A stretch of DNA of 64,000 nucleotides, taken from CAIYUC01 sp963682005. Its GTDB lineage: Bacteria > Bacteroidota > Bacteroidia > Bacteroidales > FEN-979. The position numbers were made by a program, and so were the translations under genes. Of the stretch, positions 1-8,059 are shown one piece after another; the first letter of the stretch is position 1; every line of letters starts with the position of its first letter. The notes beneath the pieces are model-generated. The model had not been told where the DNA came from, made no database searches, and saw nothing but the letters and a program-made list of their open reading frames with translations. Location of the stretch: the NCBI GenBank assembly GCA_963682005.1, contig OY820914.1, forward strand, positions 3,348,001 to 3,412,000. The letters are read 5' to 3'.

Positions 1-945
1 CCTGATCTTGAGAAGGTTGTGATAAAAGGATTTGAGGATTGTTTCACCCGGTACATGGAAAGATCACGCCAGGGGTTGATGGTGACTCGGGAGGTTGATA
101 AGGCTGCAATCAACGTCAATCCTCTGGAAACTCCCGGTTGTTACCGGTGTTTCCGTATGAAGAATCCCAAAAAGGGCTTTTACAGGACTTATTTTGATTT
201 CAGGGATGCACTCCCGGATACGACGGTTGATTTCAAGATCGGGCATGATTACAATGCAAAGCATAAGGAATTGTCAAAAGCATACGTAAAATTCCCGAAA
301 GATTTTAAAGAAGATAAGATTTGGGGGTTTTGTGAAGGGGATTCCTTTTACATGAATAGCGGCAGATCATATTTGCCATTGGTACGTGAAGGGGATTGGT
401 TCGTGACCTTTGCAAGGACAAGTGAATATTCGCAGGATGTTACTGCAGCAGCCATTTTTGGTGGCGTTTTCTTTGGGATCATAGGGGCTTCTTTATTCGG
501 AGGGATTGCCGCCGTCAGCTCAGATCCGAATCAGACGGAGAAGTTCCGACTGGATCTTTTTAACGGGAAATTGGTGCCATTCGATGCCAGGGATTATACG
601 GTAATGTCATCCAGGATTGTCTTGTTTCTTTCAAAAGTATCAAACCCGGCTGCAAAGCTGGCTGTTTTTACAGACGGGCAACAGCAATGTGAAATGACGC
701 CGGGAAGTTACCAGACCATTGAACTTTCGTGCCATTTTGAATCCCTGAATATCAGGCTTGTTTCATCGACCGGCGGAGAAACAACGGAGGAAATTCCGGT
801 TGAGCTCTTCAAAACATATGTTTACCTTTTAAAGATCGGTAAAAACCATAAGGTTGATATTTCCAGGATACACGACGAGATGAAGAACAGTATTCTAAAA
901 AAGAGAACCAAGGAAAATACGTTATGCAGGGTGAAGTTATATTGA
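1..945 (+). CDS. Hypothetical protein, truncated at the window edge
   Basis: The frame is open from base 1, so the true start lies outside the window; a GTG at 19 is only the first start-like codon inside it. About 314 residues are visible. A hydrophobic segment (VTAAAIFGGVFFGIIGASLF, roughly residues 140-165) could cross or sit in a membrane; the rest is soluble-looking, with a charged C-terminus rich in Lys and Arg. It overlaps the next gene by 22 bp, so the two are probably co-transcribed. I do not recognise a catalytic motif and assign no function. Confidence 0.75.
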   Translation, partial: PDLEKVVIKGFEDCFTRYMERSRQGLMVTREVDKAAINVNPLETPGCYRCFRMKNPKKGFYRTYFDFRDALPDTTVDFKIGHDYNAKHKELSKAYVKFPKDFKEDKIWGFCEGDSFYMNSGRSYLPLVREGDWFVTFARTSEYSQDVTAAAIFGGVFFGIIGASLFGGIAAVSSDPNQTEKFRLDLFNGKLVPFDARDYTVMSSRIVLFLSKVSNPAAKLAVFTDGQQQCEMTPGSYQTIELSCHFESLNIRLVSSTGGETTEEIPVELFKTYVYLLKIGKNHKVDISRIHDEMKNSILKKRTKENTLCRVKLY

Positions 946-2285
946 AAGAGGGTCAGAAGGTCTTTTCCCTTCTTTTCTTAATAATGATCATTTCATTCAC
1001 TCTTCGTGCAGGGGTAAATAGCCTCCACATTACAGACTATAAGCTGGATGCCGGATTTCATGAAGCAGATAAGTCCCTGTCGGTTAAGGCGCAAATGAAA
1101 GTCAGCCATCTGCAGGGTCATCATCTCGACCTGCTGTTCACGCATTTCGCGAAGCCCGGCAATGCATATGTGAAGGCAGGGAAGGAGAGGAGTCCGGTCA
1201 ACCTGACCTGGTTTGCCGGGGATTCCGTCAGGCTGACAATGGAAAGCAAGGTTCATGTTTCCGGTACGGTGGTATTAGTGCTGGAGTATTCCATTCCATT
1301 GGATTCGGTCTCAGGTTCCATAGGTTTCATTTATTCCTTATCCAGACCTGAACGCTGGTACCCATTACAGTATAACGACCTTTCAACCCATACGGTCACG
1401 GTGAATGTTCCATCCGGGTTTTCTGCGCTTTCGACAGGGGATATGCTGTATAAAAAAGTAAGCGGCGACAGGATCATTACATCATGGAATGATAGATACA
1501 ACTTCACCTGCCCGCTGTTTATCTTCAGATCGGATTCATTGAAATTGATCACGAAGATGTCAGGAAAGAAGACCCTGAATTTTTTCTTTTATACGCGGGA
1601 TACGATTTTACGTGACAGTTACATTGACATTGTCAGCGGAGCTTTCCGCTATTTCAATGATTTCTTTGGCAACGATTATCCTTACGATACCTATTCTTTT
1701 ATCGAGATCCCCGACAATCCGGCCGGTGCTGCCGCCGGTTCGATGCAGGTGTTCGGATCCACGCTGATGGCTGATTTCTATACCTACGGAAAGCTATACG
1801 CCCTGAAGCCCGCTGTTCATGAAGTTGCCCATGAATGGTGGGGCATCGGGCGGATCCATTATAAGGATAAGACCCGGGACAAAGGGCTTCAATTTCTCCG
1901 CGAATCAGTTAATGAATACCTGGCGTACCGTTTTATAGAGCAATACTGGGGAAAAGACAGTCTGACAAAATGCCTTGATCTTGCAAAATCCTATTACAAA
2001 GGGTATGTGAATGATTCCAATGAAAGATCCCTGATGGACATTCCCCAGCAGTTCACATCATGGGAAGAAGCCGTGGTTGTCTATTACAAAGGTCCGCTGA
2101 TCGTTCACGAACTGAGAAAAATGCTGGGAGATAAACAATGGGATGCGCTCATCAGGAAATTCTACACCAGCTATAAGGACAAATTCGCCACCTATGACGA
2201 TTTCCTTCAAATACTGGCAGAATTCGATAAGACAGGCAACATACCCCAAACCCTGAATACGTATCTGACTACAAAAGGCCTGTAG
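924..2285 (+). CDS. Secreted M1-like zinc metallopeptidase
   Basis: The protein has 453 residues. An N-terminal hydrophobic signal segment lies around residues 10-30, followed by a beta-rich N-terminal domain. The zinc motif HEVAHEWW is followed 23 residues later by the Glu of FLRESVNEYLA, which matches the M1 layout HExxH-x18-E-(N)E with about five extra residues between the ligands. Upstream, GAAAGSMQVFG stands where M1 enzymes carry the GAMEN-type exopeptidase loop, and it is poorly conserved, so aminopeptidase activity is uncertain. At half the size of PepN it resembles the short gluzincin aminopeptidase-fold proteins of Bacteroidota. The ATG at 924 overlaps the upstream gene; an ATG at 984 would cut into the signal peptide. 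Export to the periplasm is inferred. Confidence 0.8.
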   Translation: MQGEVILKEGQKVFSLLFLIMIISFTLRAGVNSLHITDYKLDAGFHEADKSLSVKAQMKVSHLQGHHLDLLFTHFAKPGNAYVKAGKERSPVNLTWFAGDSVRLTMESKVHVSGTVVLVLEYSIPLDSVSGSIGFIYSLSRPERWYPLQYNDLSTHTVTVNVPSGFSALSTGDMLYKKVSGDRIITSWNDRYNFTCPLFIFRSDSLKLITKMSGKKTLNFFFYTRDTILRDSYIDIVSGAFRYFNDFFGNDYPYDTYSFIEIPDNPAGAAAGSMQVFGSTLMADFYTYGKLYALKPAVHEVAHEWWGIGRIHYKDKTRDKGLQFLRESVNEYLAYRFIEQYWGKDSLTKCLDLAKSYYKGYVNDSNERSLMDIPQQFTSWEEAVVVYYKGPLIVHELRKMLGDKQWDALIRKFYTSYKDKFATYDDFLQILAEFDKTGNIPQTLNTYLTTKGL

Positions 2286-2309
2286 GGGAAAGTCGCGACT
2301 TTCCCCTAC
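2282..2309. repeat. Perfect 28-bp palindrome at a gene end
   Basis: Two 14-bp arms (GTAGGGGAAAGTCG and its exact complement) meet with no spacer and overlap the TAG stop of the M1-like gene. There is no T-tract after it, so it is not a classic intrinsic terminator; palindromes of this GTAGGGG...CCCCTAC style are dispersed in many bacterial genomes. It is followed by pyrimidine-rich spacer words (ATTCTCCATTCTC repeated, 2316-2368). Confidence 0.7.
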
Positions 2310-2412
2310 GGGCCTCCATCATCTATTCTCCATTCTCCATTCTCTATTCTCTATCCTCCATTCTCTGACCTCCGACTTTCTTTTCCACGGCCATCTATTC
2401 TTCAAACCTTCA

Positions 2413-2420
2413 TACCTTTG
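2413..2420 (+). promoter_or_regulatory. TAnnTTTG -7 box upstream of crcB
   Basis: TACCTTTG matches the Bacteroidota -7 consensus and lies 23 bp before the crcB ATG. I looked for the fluoride riboswitch often found before crcB and did not see it in the short leader. Confidence 0.4.
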
Positions 2421-2443
2421 TAATCTTTCAAACGAAAAAATTG

Positions 2444-2815
2444 ATGAAATTACTTCTTGCCATCGGGACCGGCAGCTTTATAGGGGGCGTTTTTCGTTAC
2501 CTGGTCTCCCAGTTCGTCCAGGCACGGTTTTTCTCGACATTTCCGTTCGGAACCCTGACCGTAAATATCCTGGGATGCTTTCTTATCGGACTGGTCTTTG
2601 GCCTTAGCGAGCGGGGCAATATGAGCCAGGAATGGCGGTTGTTCCTGGCGACAGGTGTTCTTGGAGGCTTCACTACCTTCTCCGCTTTTTCAAACGAGTC
2701 AGTCGGCATGCTTCGCGACGGGCAGTTCTGGTATGCCGGGGCGTACATCGGTGCAAGTGTTGTTATCGGACTCATAGCCACAATTATAGGCATCATGATC
2801 ACAAAACTTATCTGA
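2444..2815 (+). CDS. crcB: Fluoride channel CrcB/FluC
   Basis: This is a small, four-helix membrane protein of about 123 residues, the usual family size. Diagnostic motifs are GTGSFIGGVFRYL at the N-terminus, FPFGTLTVNILGCFLIG with the conserved Asn of the pore, and GVLGGFTTFSAFSNE with the Phe-box and TTFS track. Members export fluoride as antiparallel dimers. The ATG at 2444 is preferred to an in-frame TTG three bases earlier. The gene is followed after two bases by a DUF190 gene, a common crcB partner, so the two form an operon. Confidence 0.93.
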   Translation: MKLLLAIGTGSFIGGVFRYLVSQFVQARFFSTFPFGTLTVNILGCFLIGLVFGLSERGNMSQEWRLFLATGVLGGFTTFSAFSNESVGMLRDGQFWYAGAYIGASVVIGLIATIIGIMITKLI

Positions 2816-2817
2816 CC

Positions 2818-3165
2818 ATGGAAAACAATCCCAGCGCAAAACTTTTGCGGATCTTTATTGGTGAATCCGATAAATTCGGACAGCAGCCGCTCTATGAAAC
2901 GATTGTCTTTGAAGCAAAAAAGCAGGGGCTTTCCGGTGCGACAGTTACCAGAGGCATCATGGGCTTCGGTGCCAACTCAAATGTTCATTCGGCGAAACTC
3001 TTCGAGATCTCATCCGATATGCCCTTAGTCATCGAGATCGTCGACACCGAGGACAAGATAAGAGACTTCACCATCACCGTTGAACATTTGTTCGAGCAAA
3101 CAAAATCGGGCGGCCTGATCACCCTCGAGAAAGCTGAGGTGATACGGTACAAGGCGGGGAAATGA
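2818..3165 (+). CDS. DUF190 domain protein
   Basis: The protein has 115 residues starting at ATG 2818, two bases after the crcB stop. The opening KLLRIFIGESDKFGQQPLY, the central GLSGATVTRGIMGFGANSN and SSDMPLVIEIVDTEDKI are the hallmarks of DUF190, a PII-like fold family. The family is repeatedly encoded beside crcB and is thought to be a small regulatory protein, but its ligand is unknown. Its reading frame continues upstream through crcB in another frame without meaning; the start is set by the operon spacing and family length. Confidence 0.9.
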   Translation: MENNPSAKLLRIFIGESDKFGQQPLYETIVFEAKKQGLSGATVTRGIMGFGANSNVHSAKLFEISSDMPLVIEIVDTEDKIRDFTITVEHLFEQTKSGGLITLEKAEVIRYKAGK

Positions 3166-3259
3166 AGTTTGCAGTCTGCAGTCCTCGGTCTGCAGTCAGT
3201 TTTAGACTTTAGACTTTAGACTTTAGACTTTAGACTTTAGATTTTAGACTTTAGATTTG
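3165..3259. repeat. Short tandem spacer words (CTTTAGA units)
   Basis: GCAGTCTGCAGTC words are followed by about seven near-perfect copies of the 7-bp unit TTTAGAC. The last copy mutates to TTTAGATTTG, which creates a TAGATTTG match (3252-3259) to the Bacteroidota -7 box, 16 bp before the next ATG. Confidence 0.7.
3252..3259 (+). promoter_or_regulatory. TAnnTTTG -7 box formed at the edge of a tandem repeat
   Basis: TAGATTTG sits 16 bp before the protease ATG and at the end of the TTTAGAC repeat run. Matching the consensus is what I see; use as a promoter is inferred. Confidence 0.35.
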
Positions 3260-3275
3260 CTTTTTATCCCCGACT

Positions 3276-4466
3276 ATGAAACATTTTTCCTGGATTATCC
3301 TTTTCGTTATTCCTTTGATATCAGGTGCGCAGAACACCATGCTGATCTACGACCTGGTCAGTGGAAGCGTAGATTCCATTACGAACATCCCGTTTGATTC
3401 GACATTGCTGAACTCGAAAACCAACTTCAACATAGGAACGTATAATTCCGCGATTGAAATGCTGGAACAGACCCCTCCGGTCATCAACATATTTCCAAAC
3501 AGCCAGTTCACGTATAAGAAAAGAGCATCGCTGGATTATGATATCACAAATTTTCCCATCCGCACGAGTGTTAAAATCTCCTTTTCGGAAAATGATACCC
3601 TCAGCAGTGACTGTTCAGGAAGCATTATAAGTCGCAGGCATGTTCTGACCGCCGCACATTGCGTTTCATTTCCCGGAACCGATACCCTGATGTTCGATTC
3701 CCTGTATATTTGTCCGGCGTTTGACAACGGACTTCCCAATAGCGCGTTTCCCTGTTCCTGGGTTCAGAAAGTCTATATCTTCAAAGACTGGTCATTAGGT
3801 TCGGAAGATTTTGCGATCCTGGAGATGAAAGAGCCCATCGGTGAAATGACCGGATGGATCAGCATCGGGTTTAATGCGGTTGACAGCCTGCTGAAAGAGG
3901 GAATTTACTACAAGTTCACTTACCCCGCCAGAACGAACCTGTGGCTGGATTCGAATGAATTTAACGGCGACACCTTGTATTATAATTACGGGAAAGTTGA
4001 CATAATACAGGAAAACTGGCTGGGAATAAGCAATACCACAGGTATTCCCGGCGAGAGCGGAAGCTCGGTCATTAGTGTGGTCAATGATTCGGTCTATACA
4101 AGTTTTGGGGTATTATCCTGGGCGAATGGACTAAGTCATAGCCGGATAAACAACCGGAAATATTTTTTCCTGGAATCGGTCATTCACAATGACCTGGCTT
4201 ATGGAATAGGGGAAAAGGAGTCGGAGAGCAGCTTTACGATATTTCCAAATCCATCGGATAACCAGATCCGGATCAACTGTTCAGAACCATTTATGAATGC
4301 AGAATTATCGATCACCGACATCCGTGGTATTCATATCCTGACCACAAGAATTCCGGAAGTGATTTCGACCATCAGCATCAGGGACATTTCACAAGGCATT
4401 TATTTTCTGACACTCAAAACCGGTCATTCAATCACAACCCGGAAGCTGATCATCCGCAGAAACTAA
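3276..4466 (+). CDS. Secreted trypsin-like serine protease with T9SS sorting domain
   Basis: The protein has 396 residues with an N-terminal signal peptide (residues 1-18). A chymotrypsin-fold domain follows with a complete triad: His128 in VLTAAHC, Asp178 in GSEDFAILEM and Ser261 in GIPGESGSS. The nucleophile motif is GESGS rather than GDSGG, as in many V8/S1B-like bacterial enzymes. The last ~80 residues (FTIFPNPSDNQIRIN ... GIYFLTLKTG) are a type A T9SS sorting domain, so the enzyme should be exported through the outer membrane and attached to the cell surface or released. It stands alone between spacer repeats. Confidence 0.88.
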   Translation: MKHFSWIILFVIPLISGAQNTMLIYDLVSGSVDSITNIPFDSTLLNSKTNFNIGTYNSAIEMLEQTPPVINIFPNSQFTYKKRASLDYDITNFPIRTSVKISFSENDTLSSDCSGSIISRRHVLTAAHCVSFPGTDTLMFDSLYICPAFDNGLPNSAFPCSWVQKVYIFKDWSLGSEDFAILEMKEPIGEMTGWISIGFNAVDSLLKEGIYYKFTYPARTNLWLDSNEFNGDTLYYNYGKVDIIQENWLGISNTTGIPGESGSSVISVVNDSVYTSFGVLSWANGLSHSRINNRKYFFLESVIHNDLAYGIGEKESESSFTIFPNPSDNQIRINCSEPFMNAELSITDIRGIHILTTRIPEVISTISIRDISQGIYFLTLKTGHSITTRKLIIRRN

Positions 4467-5025
4467 TTCGTAATCCGTAATTCGTAATCCGTAATTAAAC
4501 TCATCACCTCACCACCTCACCACCTCACCAGCTCATCAGCTAAATGGAACGCGGATGACGCTGATTTTGCTGATCTTCGCGGATTTTAATTCGTAATTCG
4601 TAATTGATCCAGCATCCAGCATCATTTCATCAGCGATGCGTTTGAGTGCACCCCGGTTAACCGGCTTGCTGAGGATCAACAAATCATCAAAATATATAGC
4701 GTTGATTTTCATCGGCTTACTATCATGTTAACCACCCGGGAAAAAACATCGCCACTTTTCGCCAAAACATCGGGACTTTTCACCAAAACATCAGGACTTT
4801 TTGTCAAAACATCGGCACTTTTTTTAGGACGAGACAAAACAATATCGTCAACCAGTTAAAAAGTACCGGGAACGCATGAAAAACTTAATTTTTCTGTGAA
4901 GAATTACCCTAACAGGTTTTTATAATTCGTTATAGCCGGAGTTCTTTCCTTTAAAGGATTAACATTAATTTATTGTAGGTTGGGTTCCCGCTTGCAAGAC
5001 CGGTTGTCTGGTTTCTGGAGGAAAG
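4467..5025. other. Gene-free spacer made of dispersed repeats
   Basis: This 559-bp gap holds ATTCGTAAT words, a CACCTCACCAC run, a composite word beginning GAACGCGGATGACGCTGATT (4548-4590), a 21-bp tandem repeat (4743-4826) and the degenerate head of the 51-bp minisatellite. On the minus strand, 4712 down to about 4537, a 58-codon frame contains LLILSKPVNRGALKRI, reminiscent of the end of a response-regulator receiver domain; it may be a gene relic but is too short to call. Confidence 0.6.
4743..4826 (+). repeat. 21-bp tandem repeat, four units
   Basis: The units start at 4743, 4764, 4785 and 4806, with consensus AAAACATCGGGACTTTTCACC. The unit length is seven codons, so one plus frame, from ATG 4725 to TAG, encodes a KHRDFSP-type heptapeptide repeat of 34 residues in total. 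Whether it is translated is unknown. Confidence 0.8.
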
Positions 5026-5531
5026 ATGAAGGAGAATGAGCAACGGGGTTCCCTCATGTATGAATGGTTAGCTGGCTTTTGCCGGAATGATCATCGGGGT
5101 TCCCGCATGCATGATCGCCTGGCTGGCATCTGGAGGATTGATCATCGGGGTTCCCGCATGCATGACCGCCTGGCAGGCATCTGGAGGATTGATCATCGGG
5201 GTTCCCGCATGCATGATCGCCTGGCTGGCATCTGGAGGATTGATCATCGGGGTTCCCGCATGCATGATCGACTGGCTGGCATCTGAAGGATTGATCATCG
5301 GGGTTCCCGCATGCATGATCGCCTGGCTGGCATCTGGAGGATTGATCATCGGGGTTCCCGCATGCATGATCGCCTGGCTGGCATCTGAAGGATTGATCAT
5401 CGGGGTTCCCGCATGCATGATCGCCTGGCTGGCATCTGAAGGATTGATCATCGGGGTTCCCGCATGCATGATCGCCTGGCTGGCTTCTGGAGGATTGATC
5501 ATCGGGGTTCCCGCTTTCGCGGGAATGACGG
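4982..5531. repeat. 51-bp minisatellite ending in a REP-like palindrome
   Basis: Eight close copies of a 51-bp unit begin with TCCCGCATGC at 5101, 5152, 5203, 5254, 5305, 5356, 5407 and 5458. Two degenerate units precede them (from about 4982 and 5045). The array ends at 5508-5531 in TTCCCGCTTTCGCGGGAA plus TGACGG, the dispersed palindrome found elsewhere in the window. Because 51 is 17 codons, four frames stay open through the array. The encoded peptides are mere repeats, so I treat it as non-coding. Confidence 0.9.
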
Positions 5532-5551
5532 CCTGAAAAGATGGGGAAAAT

Positions 5552-7406
5552 GAGGCTGTCCCAAAAGGGTGGCCTCTTTTTTATTTTGCGCTCAGGCCGC
5601 GCAGGCCTCATCGCCGCAACGCAACTGTGTCCGGGGCTTCCTGTTCTCTTACCCTAATCCTGGAAGCCCGGGCCCCGCCCAAGGTTGCTTTTGCGGCGAC
5701 TGGTGTTTATCATTTTCTTCAGCGATAATCCACAATAAAAGGGTCTCAACATGACCATTTTTTAAGGTTGTGAGCTAAACTGAGTAATCCGGCTTCGATT
5801 TCGACTTTTTCACACCCTTTAAGCATAAATCGCTTGAAGCCTTTGTTGTATTTAATATTGCCAAAGACTGGTTCTACATCGACCGGACGTTTCTTTCGGT
5901 GCCTGATACCTTCTTCGCTATTCAGCAAGGCCCTGGCCCTTTCTTTTAGTATCCGGAGTTTATGATTTATCTCAATGGTACGATTGCCTGGCTGATTATA
6001 ACACACTCCTTTCAACGGACAACCCTGACAGTTTTGAGCCTTATAACATGCATATTTTTGCTTGACACCATTCTTGTTAGTGCGGATTCTATTGCCAGCA
6101 CGTTTCATAATTTGTCCCATCGGACAGTAATAGCAATCTGCTTCTTCATTATAATGAAGCCTTTCCGGAGCAAATGGATTTTTGTTTGAGCGATTGTTCT
6201 GATCCTTGTCAAAGTAGGGATCTTTGACAAAGGCCTCGATAAAATGATCTGCTAAAAACTGATAGTTGTGCTCGGAGCCATATCCTGCATCTGCCGTCAC
6301 GCTATTGGGTAGTTGACCATAAAGTGTGTTGAACTGTTCCAGGTGAACGGGCAAAGTCTTAGTGTCCGTTGGGTTCTGGTGAATGCTATAGTATAGAATA
6401 AATTGATCGTGGGTAGATATCTGCCAGTTATAGCCGGGCTTCAGCTGCCCATTACGCATGTAATCCTCTTTCATGCGCATGAACGTTGCATCGGGATCCG
6501 TCTTTGAGTAGTTGTTGCGTCCTTTAAGGATTTTCTCCTGATTGTCGTACCGATCAAGGATATCCGGCCAGTTTTTGGCTGCATATTTTAATTTCTGGTG
6601 TACCTTCTTGCTAACCGGCTTATCTTTCAATGCTTCATTGATTTTAGTAATCGTGTCGGCAACCTTCTTTGAATCGATCTTTTCGAAGGTCGTAGGTGTT
6701 ATATCCTTAAGTTCTTCTTGTGCGATTTGCTGGGTATAGGCCCAAAGATCTTCTAACTGCTTTTTGATTTTTTCTTTATTTGTCTGGATTGCTTTACCCC
6801 ATACGAAGGTGTAACGGTTGGCGATTGATTCGATCTTAGTGCCATCGATATAAACTTCTTTCAGGGTTACCAATCCTTCAGCAGCCAGCAACTCGACGAC
6901 GTTCCCAAATACCTTCTTGAGAACGCCCTTTAATCGTTCACTGCGAAACCGGTTAATGGTATTATGATCAGGAGTGTTCATCCCAGAAATCCACATAAAA
7001 TGGATGTTCTCCTTTAAGGCAGCTTCCATCCTGCGGGAAGAATAGATGTTGCTCAAATAGGCAAACACTACGACTTTCAGTAACATCCGGGGATGGTAAC
7101 TAGATGTCCCGCCGCCTTTGTACTTTGAAAAGAGAGGATCAATGTCGATCTGGTCGATCACCTGGTTTACAATACGCACAGGATGATTAGCATCGATCAA
7201 ATCCTCAAGGGAGGGTGGAATCAGCATGATCTGATGCTGCGCATATTCTTTAAATTTAATGTTGGTACGTTTTATCTGTTTCATGCTGCAAGTTAATCAT
7301 ATCTTGCAGGTATACAGCTCTTTATGTTAATTAATTATCACCAAGATATTAACATTCAATGTATTATAAAATAAAAGAGGCTGCCTCAAACTTTTGAGAC
7401 AGCCTC
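5552..7406. mobile_element. Complete IS1182-family insertion sequence
   Basis: Terminal inverted repeats begin GAGGCTGTCCCAAAAG at 5552 and, reading inward from 7406, GAGGCTGTCTCAAAAG; both continue into CAGCCTC/GGCCTC TTTT TATTTT-like inner blocks. One intact transposase gene on the minus strand fills the element. About 190 bp between the left end and the transposase stop is GC-rich, non-coding and contains an imperfect TCGCCGCAA/TTGCGGCGA inverted repeat. I could not identify a target duplication. Confidence 0.88.
5746..7284 (-). CDS. IS1182-family transposase
   Basis: The transposase has 512 residues and is intact. The N-terminal DUF772-type domain (residues ~15-130) contains HPVRIVNQVID and YHPRMLLKVVVFAYL. 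The RNase H-fold catalytic residues are visible: Asp in EVYIDGTKIES, Asp in VTADAGYGSEHNY and Glu in DVEPVFGNIKYNKGF. A Cys-rich segment (CYYCPMGQ ... CQGCPLKGVC) near residues 380-430 is usual in this family. It should mobilise its own element by DDE chemistry. The start ATG follows an AT-rich region just inside the right inverted repeat. No frameshift or internal stop is present, so it may still be active. Confidence 0.95.
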   Translation of the reverse strand: MKQIKRTNIKFKEYAQHQIMLIPPSLEDLIDANHPVRIVNQVIDQIDIDPLFSKYKGGGTSSYHPRMLLKVVVFAYLSNIYSSRRMEAALKENIHFMWISGMNTPDHNTINRFRSERLKGVLKKVFGNVVELLAAEGLVTLKEVYIDGTKIESIANRYTFVWGKAIQTNKEKIKKQLEDLWAYTQQIAQEELKDITPTTFEKIDSKKVADTITKINEALKDKPVSKKVHQKLKYAAKNWPDILDRYDNQEKILKGRNNYSKTDPDATFMRMKEDYMRNGQLKPGYNWQISTHDQFILYYSIHQNPTDTKTLPVHLEQFNTLYGQLPNSVTADAGYGSEHNYQFLADHFIEAFVKDPYFDKDQNNRSNKNPFAPERLHYNEEADCYYCPMGQIMKRAGNRIRTNKNGVKQKYACYKAQNCQGCPLKGVCYNQPGNRTIEINHKLRILKERARALLNSEEGIRHRKKRPVDVEPVFGNIKYNKGFKRFMLKGCEKVEIEAGLLSLAHNLKKWSC

Positions 7407-7753
7407 CTCAATTATTAAGGCAGGGCCGTCATTCCTGCGAAAGCAGGAATCTGCAGCGCCAACAGATCCTGTCTGATAGAAATTAATTCTTAATTCTTAA
7501 TTCTTCATTTTATTCACCACCTCACCACCTCACCAGCTCATCAGCTCACCAGCTAAATAGAACGCGGATGACGCGCCTACCTGCCGGCCAGACTGGCGGT
7601 GACATTTGCAATTTCCCGGCTCGTCAGCTTACCAGGCTTAAAAAATCGCTCCCAGATGTATTACCTTTTTGTCTTAAAACCGATTAATGCAAATAAATCG
7701 AGGTATCACATTTTGTGATACCCAAAAATTAATATTATGAAACAATTGAATTA
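7407..7753. other. Gene-free spacer with palindrome and composite repeat
   Basis: Next to the insertion sequence lies ATTCCTGCGAAAGCAGGAAT (7431-7450), an 8-bp-arm hairpin with a GAAA loop, in the CCGTCATTCC context. It is followed by TTAATTCTTAATTC words, CACCTCACCAC words and a partial AACGCGGATGACGC composite (7558-7575), then the palindromic CTACCTGCCGGCCAG segment. I see no gene. Confidence 0.6.
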
Positions 7754-7954
7754 ATGGATAAACAAAGCATTGCTGGTCATATTTGTTTTCTGAGGGGAAA
7801 TAATGTTATCCAGGATTTTGATCTGGCTTCGCTTTATGGTGTTGAACCCAGAGTGCTCAAACAGTCAGTACGACGTAATTTTCGACGCTTCCCGGAAGAA
7901 AGTTGGAGAACAAAAAGCATCACATCTCCGCAGGAAATCCTGATGCCGGTCTAA
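7754..7954 (+). pseudogene. Truncated ORF6N-domain protein
   Basis: The first ~48 residues (IAGHICFLRGNNVIQDFDLASLYGVEPRVLKQSVRRNFRRFPEE, in part) match the start of the ORF6N DNA-binding domain, usually found in 150-300-residue phage-related proteins. The frame then runs into a repeated element (SWRTKSITSPQEILMPV) whose second copy lies at 8635, and stops. The gene has therefore lost everything after the beginning of its domain, through insertion of or recombination at this repeat. It is unlikely to be functional. Confidence 0.7.
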
Positions 7955-8008
7955 TATGTATTTTCTTTATTAATATATTTGTTCAGAAGGAAATTGAGAC
8001 GAGAATTG
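7895..8008. repeat. ~112-bp direct repeat, copy 1
   Basis: From AAGAAAGTTGGAGAACAAAA to GAGACGAGAATTG this segment aligns with 8635-8746 with only scattered differences. It contains GCATCA...TGATGC, AGGAAATCCT and, at 7974-7981, TATATTTG, a match to the Bacteroidota -7 box. It forms the truncation point of the ORF6N gene and lies just upstream of the DUF1801 gene. Confidence 0.8.
7974..7981 (+). promoter_or_regulatory. Repeat-borne TATATTTG -7 box
   Basis: It matches TAnnTTTG 78 bp before the DUF1801 ATG. The same box occurs at 8713-8720 in the second repeat copy, 80 bp before the next gene. Promoter function is inferred. Confidence 0.35.
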
Positions 8009-8059
8009 TAAGATCAATCCGTCTTAGCAAAGTAAATAACCGAGAATTCAATAGTTTAC

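Noticed and set aside
2286..2443. Fluoride riboswitch before crcB
   Set aside because: The region is a palindrome plus pyrimidine-rich words and a short leader; the conserved riboswitch core was not seen.
4982..5531. Possible CRISPR array
   Set aside because: The entire 51-bp unit is repeated with no variable spacers, and no cas genes are near. It is a minisatellite.
5026..5611. Several long overlapping frames on both strands in the minisatellite
   Set aside because: The unit is a multiple of three, so frames stay open by default; the peptides are pure repeats without signal peptide or known fold.
5540..7420. Target-site duplication of the insertion sequence
   Set aside because: Flanking bases do not give a convincing direct repeat whichever end is assumed, so none is reported.
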